A DNA stretch of 10,291 bases, taken from positions 1 to 10,291 of the forward strand of contig JACQPS010000156.1 in NCBI GenBank assembly GCA_016207445.1. The letters run 5' to 3'. Below are positions 1 to 5,922 of the stretch, in pieces (the first letter of the stretch is position 1; every line of letters begins with the position of its first letter). The DNA is from Gemmatimonadota bacterium (GTDB lineage Bacteria > Gemmatimonadota > Gemmatimonadetes > Longimicrobiales > RSA9). The notes below the pieces were generated by a model. The model saw only the letters and a list, made by a program, of their open reading frames with translations, was not told where the DNA came from and made no database searches. The position numbers were made by a program, and so were the translations under genes.

Positions 1-531
1 GATCGTCGGCCGCGCCTGCACCGGCTCGAGCACACCGCCGATACCCGCGCCGCCCGAAAGGTGCACGTTCTTGCCGATTTGCGCGCACGAGCCCACCGTG
101 GCCCAGGTATCGACCATGGTGCCGCCGTCCACGTAGGCGCCGACGTTCACGTAGCTGGGCATGAGTACGACGTCGGGGGCGACGTAGGCGCCCCAGCGCA
201 CGAGCGCGTGCGGGACCACGCGGGCGGCCTGCGCTCGGAACGCCGCCTCGTCGTAGTGCGCGTACTTGAGGGGCGCGCGGTCGTAGAAGCGGGTGAAGCC
301 GGCGTCGAACACGCGGTTGTCGGCAATGCGGAACCAGAGCAGTACGGCCTTCTTCAGCCACTCGTTCACCACCCAGTCGCCGCCACGCCTCTCGGCCACG
401 CGCGCCTGGCCGCGGTCGAGCAGCTCGAGGGCGGCCGTCACCGCTTCGCGTGTGGCGCGGTCGGCCGCCGCGGGCGAGAGCTCGCTGCGTCGCTCGAATG
501 CCGCTTCGATGATCTGCCTGATGTCGTCCAT
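1..531 (-). CDS. dapD: 2,3,4,5-tetrahydropyridine-2,6-dicarboxylate N-succinyltransferase (DapD), 5' part
   Basis: Cytoplasmic enzyme of the succinylase branch of lysine/meso-diaminopimelate synthesis; it transfers succinyl from succinyl-CoA to tetrahydrodipicolinate. The first 177 residues are present of about 274 usual for the family, and the rest lies beyond the left edge. The protein follows the E. coli enzyme nearly residue for residue: IIEAAFERR at 7-15, the WLKKAVLL helix at 58-65, then the start of the left-handed beta helix with MPSYVNVGAYVD (124-135) and MVDTWATVGSCAQIGKN (139-155). Asp141 is at the position of the catalytic aspartate in E. coli DapD. The ATG is preceded at short distance by GGAG (complement of 534-537), and the protein starts at the same place as the family. 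The next gene is divergent, so dapD does not share its transcript. The assignment is certain; only the missing C-terminus is unseen. Confidence 0.97.
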   Translation of the reverse strand, partial: MDDIRQIIEAAFERRSELSPAAADRATREAVTAALELLDRGQARVAERRGGDWVVNEWLKKAVLLWFRIADNRVFDAGFTRFYDRAPLKYAHYDEAAFRAQAARVVPHALVRWGAYVAPDVVLMPSYVNVGAYVDGGTMVDTWATVGSCAQIGKNVHLSGGAGIGGVLEPVQARPTI

Positions 532-553
532 GGCTCCGGGTCCGGTCACCGCC

Positions 554-560
554 TAAATTA
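554..560. promoter_or_regulatory. AT-rich island in divergent dapD/DUF1460 gap, possible -10 boxes
   Basis: The only AT-rich patch in the gap reads TAAATT on the plus strand (554-559) and TAATTT on the minus strand (560-555). Either could serve as a -10 element, for the DUF1460 gene or for dapD. No convincing -35 is present 16-18 bases away on either strand. A plus-strand start of transcription would fall near 566, which argues against the GTG at 563 as the translation start and for the ATG at 599. Confidence 0.25.
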
Positions 561-598
561 GGGTGGACCGCAAGGGGACGAAACCGAGGTTCCAGGGC

Positions 599-1555
599 AT
601 GTCCTACCGACGCTTCCTGCTGCTGAGTCCGCTGCTGGCGCTCGCGCTCGCCGTCGTCTTGCTCGCTGCGCAGGACCGGCTGCGCCCCGGGCTGCGTTCG
701 GCCGCCGTGGTCTCGGCGCCCGCGCGCGGGCCGCACCGGCCGGAGGCGGGCAGCGACGACGTCGCCGCAGGCGCGGCAGTGGCCGATGCCGACCTGGCCA
801 TCTTCCGCGAGAAGCTGGGCTGGGCGCGCGCGCGGCGGCTGGATACGCTGCCGCTCGGCGAGATCATAGCCCGGCTGGGGGAGAGCTTCGTCGGCACGAC
901 CTTCAAGCCGTACACGCTCGAGGCGCCGGGGCCCGAGCGGCTGGTCGTCAACCTGCGCGAGCTGGACTGCGTGACCTTCGTCGAGAACGTGCTGGTTCTG
1001 GCTCGGCTCGTGCGCGCGGGCCAGGACGATTTCGACGGCTACCGCGCGGAGCTCACGCGCGTCCGGTACCGGGACGGACGGCTCGACGGCTATCCCAGCC
1101 GGCTGCACTACTTCAGCGACTGGGTCGCGGACAACGAGAGGAAGGGGCTGGTGCGCGATCTCACGCGTGAGCTGGGCGGAGTGGCGGATCCCGAGCCGAT
1201 CCACTTCATGTCCACGCATCCGGACGCGTACCGGCAGCTCGCCGAGCCCGGCGTGTTCGAGGCGATCCGCGCCACGGAAGCCGTGCTGAGCCGGCGCACC
1301 CGCTACACCATCCCGGAGGCGAAGATCGCCGACGTCGCGCCCGAGATCGGCAACGGCGATGTGATCGCGGCCACCACGAATATTCCGGGGCTGGACGTCG
1401 CCCACACCGGCATCGCGCTCTGGAAGAACGGGGCGCTGCATCTGCTGCACGCGCCGCTCGTCGGCAAGTCGGTCGAGATCAGCGAGCGCCCGCTCGCCGA
1501 ACGCATCCGCCGCATCGCCTCGCAGGACGGCATCATGATCGCCCGCCCGCGCTGA
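599..1555 (+). CDS. Exported DUF1460 family protein (NlpC/P60-like N-acetylmuramoyl-L-alanine amidase-like)
   Basis: Probable cell-envelope hydrolase acting on peptidoglycan or muropeptides. Family members have an NlpC/P60-type papain fold with Cys and His catalytic residues; the substrate here is inferred. With the ATG at 599 the protein has 318 residues. It opens with basic residues and one hydrophobic stretch (about 6-24), a signal peptide or membrane anchor, then an Ala/Pro/Arg-rich linker to about 60. The catalytic core has LDCVTFVEN with Cys124, GDVIAATT (253-260), DVAHTGIA with His269 (266-273) and HAP at 284-286, in the order seen in the family. GAGG at 586-589, nine bases upstream, supports this start. 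A GTG at 563 would add 12 residues but has no ribosome site. The gene is transcribed alone and its last 23 bases overlap the convergent small gene. Fold assignment is strong; exact activity is not. Confidence 0.88.
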   Translation: MSYRRFLLLSPLLALALAVVLLAAQDRLRPGLRSAAVVSAPARGPHRPEAGSDDVAAGAAVADADLAIFREKLGWARARRLDTLPLGEIIARLGESFVGTTFKPYTLEAPGPERLVVNLRELDCVTFVENVLVLARLVRAGQDDFDGYRAELTRVRYRDGRLDGYPSRLHYFSDWVADNERKGLVRDLTRELGGVADPEPIHFMSTHPDAYRQLAEPGVFEAIRATEAVLSRRTRYTIPEAKIADVAPEIGNGDVIAATTNIPGLDVAHTGIALWKNGALHLLHAPLVGKSVEISERPLAERIRRIASQDGIMIARPR

Positions 1556-1784
1556 GGTCGACCGCCGCGCTACGCTTGCATTCCGGACAGATCAACCAGA
1601 CGCGGCGGCGTACGTAGGCGAGGGCGCGCGGGGGCGCGACCGGGCGCCAGGCCATGGCAGCCGCACACACCGGGCAGCGCACGAACTCACCACGGCGCAC
1701 CGCCTCGGCCAGCCTCTGCCGTTGCTCGGGCGAGTAGTTGCGGGGCACATCCGCAAGATGCTGCGCCGCCTCCGCTTGCGCCAT
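1533..1784 (-). CDS. Small two-CxxC (zinc-ribbon-like) protein, function unknown
   Basis: An 83-residue soluble protein that I do not recognise as a named family. It has an N-terminal predicted helical part (about 18-33) followed by CPVC (37-40) and CPEC (66-69). These two CxxC knuckles, 25 residues apart, would make one zinc ribbon. Arg-rich stretches between them (RRRVW at 59-63) would suit nucleic-acid binding, which is only a guess. Third codon positions are G/C-rich in this frame. The gene is divergent from infA and its 3' end overlaps the DUF1460 gene by 23 bases, with TGA at 1535-1533. No clear Shine-Dalgarno precedes the ATG; only a G-rich run is present. The paired cysteine motifs make a chance ORF unlikely. 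Confidence 0.7.
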   Translation of the reverse strand: MAQAEAAQHLADVPRNYSPEQRQRLAEAVRRGEFVRCPVCAAAMAWRPVAPPRALAYVRRRVWLICPECKRSAAVDLSAGGRS

Positions 1785-1803
1785 GCCCCGCCCGCCCCGC
1801 CGA

Positions 1804-1832
1804 TTGCGCGCCGCCGGGGTGTGTTGTATCGT
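1804..1832 (+). promoter_or_regulatory. Putative sigma70-type promoter of infA
   Basis: TTGCGC (1804-1809) and TATCGT (1827-1832) are separated by exactly 17 bases. A start near 1839 would leave an infA leader of about 53 bases. The same -35 hexamer and spacing recur before the GlsB/YeaQ-like gene. It is a sequence match only. Confidence 0.45.
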
Positions 1833-1881
1833 GGCCGGCGCCTCCCGCCAGGCTTCGCGCAGCGGGGGGCGTACGTCGTGC

Positions 1882-1887
1882 AGGAGG
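1882..1887 (+). promoter_or_regulatory. Shine-Dalgarno of infA, fixing a GTG start
   Basis: A perfect AGGAGG lies four bases before the GTG at 1892. An ATG two bases upstream (1890) is in another frame. The IF-1 alignment begins at this GTG, so the start is GTG rather than ATG. Confidence 0.8.
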
Positions 1888-1891
1888 CGAT

Positions 1892-2107
1892 GTGCCCAAA
1901 GAGGCGATCGAGATCGAGGGGACGGTCACGGAACTTCTCCCGAATGCCACGTTCCGGGTGGAGCTGGAGAACGGACACGAGGTGCTGGCCTACCTCTCCG
2001 GGAAGATGCGGCAACACTACATCCGGGTGCTGGAAGGTGACCGGGTCAAGGTGGAGCTCTCCCCATACGATCTCACCCGCGGCCGCATCACCTACCGCTA
2101 CAAGTAG
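1892..2107 (+). CDS. infA: Translation initiation factor IF-1
   Basis: IF-1 binds the 30S ribosomal A site and, with IF-2 and IF-3, controls start-site selection. The 71 residues form one S1/OB-fold domain and match the family over its full length (72 in E. coli). Conserved blocks include EGTVTELLPN (9-18), FRVELENGH (21-29), the SGKMRQHYIRVL segment (36-47), GDRVKVELSPYDL (49-61) and RGRI (63-66). The gene is read from its own putative promoter, with a divergent gene upstream and an MFS exporter 24 bases downstream. It therefore lies outside the ribosomal-protein cluster where many bacteria keep infA. A second infA copy elsewhere in the genome is possible and cannot be seen here. Confidence 0.97.
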   Translation: MPKEAIEIEGTVTELLPNATFRVELENGHEVLAYLSGKMRQHYIRVLEGDRVKVELSPYDLTRGRITYRYK

Positions 2108-2131
2108 ACGAGTGCGCACGGCGCCGGCGTC

Positions 2132-3361
2132 ATGAGGGACACGCGGCTCGCCGTCCTGTTCACCGCCGTGCTGGTGGACATGGTCGGCTTCGGCATCGTT
2201 CTGCCGCTCCTGCCGTTTTACGCCGAGCAGCTGGGCGCGAGCCCGATCGCGGTGACGCTGCTGGTCGCGTCGTTCTCGGCCAGTCAGCTGGTGGCCTCAC
2301 CACTCTGGGGGCGCGTCTCGGATCGGCGCGGCCGCAAACCGCTGCTCGTGGCCGGCCTGTTCGCTTCCTCGCTTTCCTACCTGATCTTCGGCCTGGCCAA
2401 CTCGCTCGCGCTGCTGTTCCTGTCGCGCATCGCCGCCGGCGCGGCCGGCGCCACCATCGCCGTCGCGCAGGCGTACGTCGCCGACACGACCTCGGCGGAA
2501 AAGCGCGCGCACGGCATCGGCCTGCTGGGCGCGGCGTCGGGGCTGGGCGTGATGCTGGGGCCTGCGATCGGCGGCATGCTGAGCCCGCTCGGGCTGGGCG
2601 CGCCCGGATTCGTGGCCGCGGGCCTGTGCGCGGCGAACGGTGTGGCGGCACTCATGCTCTTGCCGGAGTCGCGGCCCAAGGAGGTGCACCTCTCCCGAGG
2701 CGAGGCGGCCACGCTGCGGGGGTGGGTGACCGCCATGACGCGATTCCCCATGGGCGTGCTGCTCGGCGTCTACTTTCTCGCCATCTCCTCCTTCAATGCG
2801 ATGACCTCGGTCCTCGCCCTGTGGGGCGAGCGGGAGTTCGCGCTGAACGCGGCACAGATGGGCATCGTGTTCACGCTGGCCGGCGGCAGCACGGTGCTGG
2901 TGCGCGGCGTGGTCCTGGGCCGACTGGTGAAGCGCTTCGGCGAGACGAGGACCACGCGCATCGGTGCGACCGCGCTCGCGCTCAGTCTGCTGGTGCTTCC
3001 GCTCGTGCCGAACCGGTGGTGGCTGGGTGCGCTCGTCCCGATGTGGGCCTTCGGCGCGGGCACTCTCTTCCCCTCGCTGGCCACTCTCGTCTCACAGGCT
3101 ACCGATCCGCACTCGCAGGGGTCGGTGCTCGGCGGCAGTCAGGTCATCGGCGGGAGCGGGCGCGTGCTCGGACCGGTCTGGGCGGGGTTTCTGTTCCAGC
3201 ACGTAAGCATCCAGAGCCCCTTCCTGGTGGGCGGAACGCTGGTCGGCCTGGCAGGCGTACTGGCGCTGCGCATCCCGCGGCGGGTGCGACCGCCCGCGCC
3301 GCCGACGCCCGCCAAGGAAGCCGCGGCCGCCGTGGAAGCGGCGCGGGACGTCGCCGGCTGA
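2132..3361 (+). CDS. MFS drug:H+ antiporter, TetA-like (DHA1 type)
   Basis: Inner-membrane secondary transporter of 409 residues, the usual size for 12-helix exporters. Family signatures are plain. DMVGFGIVLPLLPFYA in helix 1 (16-31) has the early Asp typical of TetA-like carriers. Motif A is GRVSDRRGRKP (60-70). SRIAAGAAGATIAVAQAYVAD (98-118) matches the TetA helix-4 pattern. The antiporter motif C region GLGVMLGPAIGG lies at 137-148. An Ala/Pro/Glu-rich cytoplasmic tail follows residue about 385. These point to proton-driven efflux of small hydrophobic compounds; the substrate cannot be read from sequence, and tetracycline resistance should not be assumed. No clear Shine-Dalgarno precedes the ATG. 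The 24-base gap suggests it is co-transcribed with infA. Confidence 0.93.
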   Translation: MRDTRLAVLFTAVLVDMVGFGIVLPLLPFYAEQLGASPIAVTLLVASFSASQLVASPLWGRVSDRRGRKPLLVAGLFASSLSYLIFGLANSLALLFLSRIAAGAAGATIAVAQAYVADTTSAEKRAHGIGLLGAASGLGVMLGPAIGGMLSPLGLGAPGFVAAGLCAANGVAALMLLPESRPKEVHLSRGEAATLRGWVTAMTRFPMGVLLGVYFLAISSFNAMTSVLALWGEREFALNAAQMGIVFTLAGGSTVLVRGVVLGRLVKRFGETRTTRIGATALALSLLVLPLVPNRWWLGALVPMWAFGAGTLFPSLATLVSQATDPHSQGSVLGGSQVIGGSGRVLGPVWAGFLFQHVSIQSPFLVGGTLVGLAGVLALRIPRRVRPPAPPTPAKEAAAAVEAARDVAG

Positions 3362-3375
3362 CCCTGATCCCTGTC

Positions 3376-3404
3376 TTGCGCGCCCATCAGCGCCGCACTA
3401 TATC
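3376..3404 (+). promoter_or_regulatory. Putative promoter of the GlsB/YeaQ-like gene
   Basis: TTGCGC (3376-3381), a 17-base spacer and TATATC (3399-3404) precede a clear GGGAGG ribosome site (3420-3425). The -35 hexamer and spacer length are identical to those of the infA promoter candidate. Transcription would start near 3411, giving a leader of about 24 bases. Confidence 0.45.
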
Positions 3405-3434
3405 CCCGCCCGATCGCACGGGAGGCGCGGCGTC

Positions 3435-3704
3435 ATGGACTTCCTCACTGGCTTTCTGGTCTGGTTCGGGATCGCGCTCGTCGCCGGTATGCTCGTGCGC
3501 AGCGCGGTCGTCGCCGCCGGCGCGACCGTGCCGATGACCTTCGTCTTCGCGATTCTCGGAGCCTTCATCGGCGGGATGCTCGGAATGTCGCCGTACATTT
3601 ATCACGACCCGCTCCCGCTCCGGCCCGGTGGGCTCATCGGAGCCAGCGCCGGCTCCCTCTTCTTTGCGCTCCTCTACCACTTCACGGCACGGAAGCTGGT
3701 CTAG
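3435..3704 (+). CDS. GlsB/YeaQ/YmgE family small membrane protein (transglycosylase-associated)
   Basis: An 89-residue protein with three hydrophobic segments (about 6-26, 31-52 and 64-82) and Gly-rich turns such as GAFIGGMLG (42-50) and GGLIGASAG (65-73). This is the layout of the Transgly_assoc family of tiny inner-membrane proteins, which are often stress-induced and of unknown biochemical role. The segment PYIYHDPLP between helices 2 and 3 is longer than in the shortest members, so it may be a divergent relative. The ATG is well supported by GGGAGG nine bases upstream and by its own promoter candidate. A hairpin follows 37 bases after the stop. No functional partner is evident among the neighbours. 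Confidence 0.75.
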   Translation: MDFLTGFLVWFGIALVAGMLVRSAVVAAGATVPMTFVFAILGAFIGGMLGMSPYIYHDPLPLRPGGLIGASAGSLFFALLYHFTARKLV

Positions 3705-3951
3705 CCCGAACGCCCGGGCAGCGCGGGCGCAAGCGAGAGACGACGACGGCGCCGCCTCGAACGCGGCGCCGCCGTCGCCCCTCCCGGCGGCGGACAGCGC
3801 GCGCCGCCGCGGCGCGGACGAGCACCCCTTCGACACGCGCGGGTGCGCCTGGTTCGTGCTCCGCTTCACCGGCTGCTCTCTCATTCTCTACATCACGATG
3901 TTCCTCGCCATCTTCATCGTCGCGCTCGTCTCGCTGCTGCTGTTCCGCTGA
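3628..3951 (+). CDS. Small membrane ORF with unresolved start
   Basis: The C-terminal part of this frame is a convincing single hydrophobic helix, from TGCSLILY to the end at LVSLLLFR. It is preceded by charged residues (RRRGADEHPFDTRGCAWF), as in a one-span membrane protein. From about 3739 onward every third codon position is G or C, which is coding-like. No good start exists, however. The first in-frame starts, GTG at 3628 and TTG at 3664, lie inside the preceding gene. The next, GTG at 3856 and ATG at 3898, would leave only 31 or 17 residues. None has a Shine-Dalgarno. The frame also runs through a strong hairpin at 3741-3777. It is either a real gene with an unusual start, a decayed gene, or chance. 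I recognise no family. Confidence 0.4.
   Translation: MGSSEPAPAPSSLRSSTTSRHGSWSSPNARAARAQARDDDGAASNAAPPSPLPAADSARRRGADEHPFDTRGCAWFVLRFTGCSLILYITMFLAIFIVALVSLLLFR
3741..3777 (+). terminator. Strong GC hairpin, possible U-less terminator
   Basis: Arms at 3741-3755 and 3763-3777 form a 15-position stem with one A-C mismatch around a 7-base loop. It lies 37 bases after the stop of the GlsB/YeaQ-like gene. No T-run follows, so it would be a non-canonical terminator or an mRNA-stabilising hairpin. It also sits inside the frame of the small membrane ORF. Confidence 0.4.
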
Positions 3952-3974
3952 CGTCGTGGGCCCACCGGCGACGG

Positions 3975-3995
3975 ATTCACCGCTCAGCGGTGAAT
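3975..3995. terminator. Convergent-end hairpin, possible bidirectional terminator
   Basis: A perfect 9-bp stem (3975-3983 with 3987-3995) closes on the 3-base loop TCA. It lies between the plus-strand small ORF and thiI, and its right foot overlaps the thiI TAA stop (3997-3995). The AT-rich feet and symmetric position suit a two-way terminator. No long T-run follows in either direction. Confidence 0.5.
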
Positions 3996-5509
3996 TAGCT
4001 TCCGCGCGCCTGGGCGTACTTCATGATCCCGCGCGCCCCGCCCCTGAACGAGTACGCCTCGTAGCCCGCGCGCTGCATGCGCTCCGCGAGATACGCGCTC
4101 TGGATGCCGTGCTGGCAGTACAGGATATAGGTGCGCTTCTTGTCCAGCCGCTTGAAGCTCTGGAGCAGCTCCCACTCATCCCGGTGCTCGGCGCCCGGCA
4201 GATGCCAGGCGTGATACTGCGCGGCGGGCCGGCAGTCCAGCACAACGGCCTCGGGCGGGATCTCGGCCGCGAACAGGTAGGGCGCCACGAGGTCCGTGGC
4301 GGTGAGCGCCCGCAAGTCGAGCACTTTCGCGGCGGCGACGGCGGCATCGATCACGGCCAGCTCCAGCCTGGCCTCCTCGCGATCGACGGCCTGCACGCTC
4401 GCCGCAGTCACGGGCTTGCCCGGCGCGATGGCGCAGTACTCCTTCACCTGCTCGGACAGGGCGGCGGTGCCGATGGTCCGGGCGCGCGCGATGATCTCTT
4501 CCTTGTCGAAGCCGAGCAGCGGCCGAAATACCGGCAGCTCGGCTGCCGGTTCGATCGCGCGCAGATTGGTCAGCGTCTGCGACGAGACCTGGCCGACGGC
4601 TTCCCCCGTGACGATCGCCTCGGCGCCGAGCGCCGCTCCGATCCTGGACGCCGTGCGGTACATGAGCCGCTTGAGCACGACCTGCCAGTAGCTCGGCTTC
4701 ACCTTCGAGCGAAGCTCGGCCAGCGGCGCGTCGAAATCCACCACGTGCAGCTTCGGCCGCGTGCCGAAGTGCCAGTCGTCGGCCAGCACTTTCGCCACCT
4801 GCACGACGGCGCGCTCGTACGCGTCGCCGCCCAGGTTGCAGAAGACGTAGTCCAGCGCGACGCCGCGCTTGAGCAGCAGCCAGGCTGCCACCGCGGAGTC
4901 GTAGCCGCCGGAGATGAGGGAGACGCCCCGGCCCTCGACGCCGAGCGGCAGGCCGCCGGCGCCGGCGACCCGCTCCGTGAACAGGTAGGCGTCGCGCTCC
5001 CGCACCTCGACGTGGACCGTCACCTCGGGCGCTTCGAGGTCGACCGTGCGGGCGTGCGGCCGGAGCGCCGCGCCCAGCCGGACCTGGATGTCCTGCGACG
5101 TGAAGTCGTGTTGCCCCGTGCGCCGCGCGCGCACGGCGAAGCTCCTGCCACGCACCCGCTCGCGGAAGCGCGCCTCGCCGGTCGCGACGATCTCCTCCAG
5201 GTCCGCGCGCGCGACCGCAGCGATGGGCGAGAACGAGCTCAAGCCGAAGACGCGGGGAAGCACGGCCCGCGGCGGCCCCGGCGTCGTCCGCACGTAGATG
5301 CGGTCCCAGCCGGGCTCCAGCCGGTAGGGCGCGCCCGCACTGCCCAGCGCGTCCCGCAGGTTGCGCAGGAGCTGCGCCTGGAAGCGCGAACGGGTGCGCC
5401 GCGACTTGAGCGTGAGCTCGGCGGCCGACCGGAGCAGGATCAGCTCTGTCAGCTCGCCTGCCGCGGCGGTCGCAGCTCCCGTCTCCAGATGCTCTTCCGG
5501 AGGAGCCAT
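3995..5509 (-). CDS. thiI: tRNA 4-thiouridine synthetase ThiI with C-terminal rhodanese domain
   Basis: ThiI adenylates U8 of tRNA and delivers persulfide sulfur to make 4-thiouridine; in many bacteria it also supplies sulfur for the thiamine thiazole. The 504 residues match the long E. coli-type form (482). An N-terminal ferredoxin-like/THUMP region spans about 22-175. The PP-loop ATPase carries LISGGYDS (198-205), the VLKRLMYR segment (278-285) and TGEAVGQVSSQTLTNLR (301-317). EYC with Cys359 matches the conserved PP-domain cysteine. A rhodanese domain (about 415-500) has LYCQHG with the sulfur-carrying Cys465. All catalytic residues are present. I chose the ATG at 5509 because a TAGCTT box ends 7 bases before it and there is no Shine-Dalgarno; an ATG at 5533 would add 8 residues. 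The gene is divergent from the ATL gene. Confidence 0.96.
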   Translation of the reverse strand: MAPPEEHLETGAATAAAGELTELILLRSAAELTLKSRRTRSRFQAQLLRNLRDALGSAGAPYRLEPGWDRIYVRTTPGPPRAVLPRVFGLSSFSPIAAVARADLEEIVATGEARFRERVRGRSFAVRARRTGQHDFTSQDIQVRLGAALRPHARTVDLEAPEVTVHVEVRERDAYLFTERVAGAGGLPLGVEGRGVSLISGGYDSAVAAWLLLKRGVALDYVFCNLGGDAYERAVVQVAKVLADDWHFGTRPKLHVVDFDAPLAELRSKVKPSYWQVVLKRLMYRTASRIGAALGAEAIVTGEAVGQVSSQTLTNLRAIEPAAELPVFRPLLGFDKEEIIARARTIGTAALSEQVKEYCAIAPGKPVTAASVQAVDREEARLELAVIDAAVAAAKVLDLRALTATDLVAPYLFAAEIPPEAVVLDCRPAAQYHAWHLPGAEHRDEWELLQSFKRLDKKRTYILYCQHGIQSAYLAERMQRAGYEAYSFRGGARGIMKYAQARGS

Positions 5510-5516
5510 GGCGCCG

Positions 5517-5545
5517 AAGCTACCGTCGCGCATGGCCCGGTGAAA
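5517..5545 (-). promoter_or_regulatory. Putative leaderless promoter of thiI
   Basis: On the minus strand TTTCAC (5545-5540), a 17-base spacer and TAGCTT (5522-5517) precede the ATG at 5509, with 7 bases between. Transcription would begin at or next to the start codon. The -35 match is weak. Confidence 0.35.
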
Positions 5546-5561
5546 GTGGCCCGCGGGTTCT

Positions 5562-5591
5562 TTGCAGCGGGCGCGCGGGACCGCGTATCTT
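5562..5591 (+). promoter_or_regulatory. Putative leaderless promoter of the ATL gene
   Basis: TTGCAG (5562-5567), an 18-base spacer and TATCTT (5586-5591) are followed by 7 bases and then the ATG at 5599. No Shine-Dalgarno is seen. The mRNA would start at the initiation codon. Confidence 0.45.
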
Positions 5592-5598
5592 GTGAGCG

Positions 5599-5913
5599 AT
5601 GCAGAAGCGAAAGCGGCCGTCGATCTTTGCCGAGCGAGTATACGACGTGGTGCGCTGCGTGCCGCGCGGGCGCGTGGTGAGCTACGGCGGCGTGGCCGCG
5701 CTCCTGGGCCAGCCGCGCGCCGCCCGGGCTGTGGGCGGCGCGCTCGGTGCGCTCGATGACGGCGTCCGCGTCCCGTGGTGGCGCGTGGTGAACCGGAATG
5801 GCGAGATCTCGCACAGGAGCCGTCTTCAGCGCCTGCTGCTCCAGCGCGAGGACGTGCGCTTCGACGCGCGTGGCCGCATCGATTGGCGGCGCTTCGGCTG
5901 GATGGTATCGTGA
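5599..5913 (+). CDS. Alkyltransferase-like (ATL) DNA-damage sensor protein
   Basis: Homologue of the DNA-binding domain of O6-alkylguanine-DNA alkyltransferase (Ogt/MGMT) in which the acceptor cysteine is gone. ATL proteins bind O6-alkylguanine, flip it out and flag it for nucleotide excision repair instead of removing the alkyl group. In this 104-residue protein the PCHRV active-site motif reads PWWRVVN (59-65), so Trp60 replaces the catalytic Cys, as is typical for ATLs. The base-flipping Tyr29 (VSYGGVA) and the helix-turn-helix arginine finger Arg43 (RAARAVGGAL) are kept. The length is normal for bacterial ATLs. It is divergent from thiI with an 89-base shared gap, and a Nudix-fold gene begins 9 bases after its stop. 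The family is clear; the repair pathway it feeds is inferred from the family. Confidence 0.93.
   Translation: MQKRKRPSIFAERVYDVVRCVPRGRVVSYGGVAALLGQPRAARAVGGALGALDDGVRVPWWRVVNRNGEISHRSRLQRLLLQREDVRFDARGRIDWRRFGWMVS
5883..5911 (+). promoter_or_regulatory. Putative internal promoter for the Nudix-like gene
   Basis: TTGGCG (5883-5888), a 17-base spacer and TATCGT (5906-5911) lie within the last codons of the ATL gene. The -10 is identical to that of infA. Transcription would begin around 5918, leaving only a few bases before the GTG at 5923. Confidence 0.35.
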
Positions 5914-5922
5914 CGCGCGCGT

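Noticed and set aside
61..561. Plus-strand frame opposite dapD
   Set aside because: The opposite strand encodes DapD with near-identical motifs to E. coli, so this is antisense shadow.
3956..5680. Long plus-strand frame of 574 codons opposite thiI
   Set aside because: It is the mirror of a fully conserved ThiI. Its translation is Arg/Ala/His/Gly-rich low complexity without any recognisable domain, as expected for an open antisense frame in GC-rich DNA.
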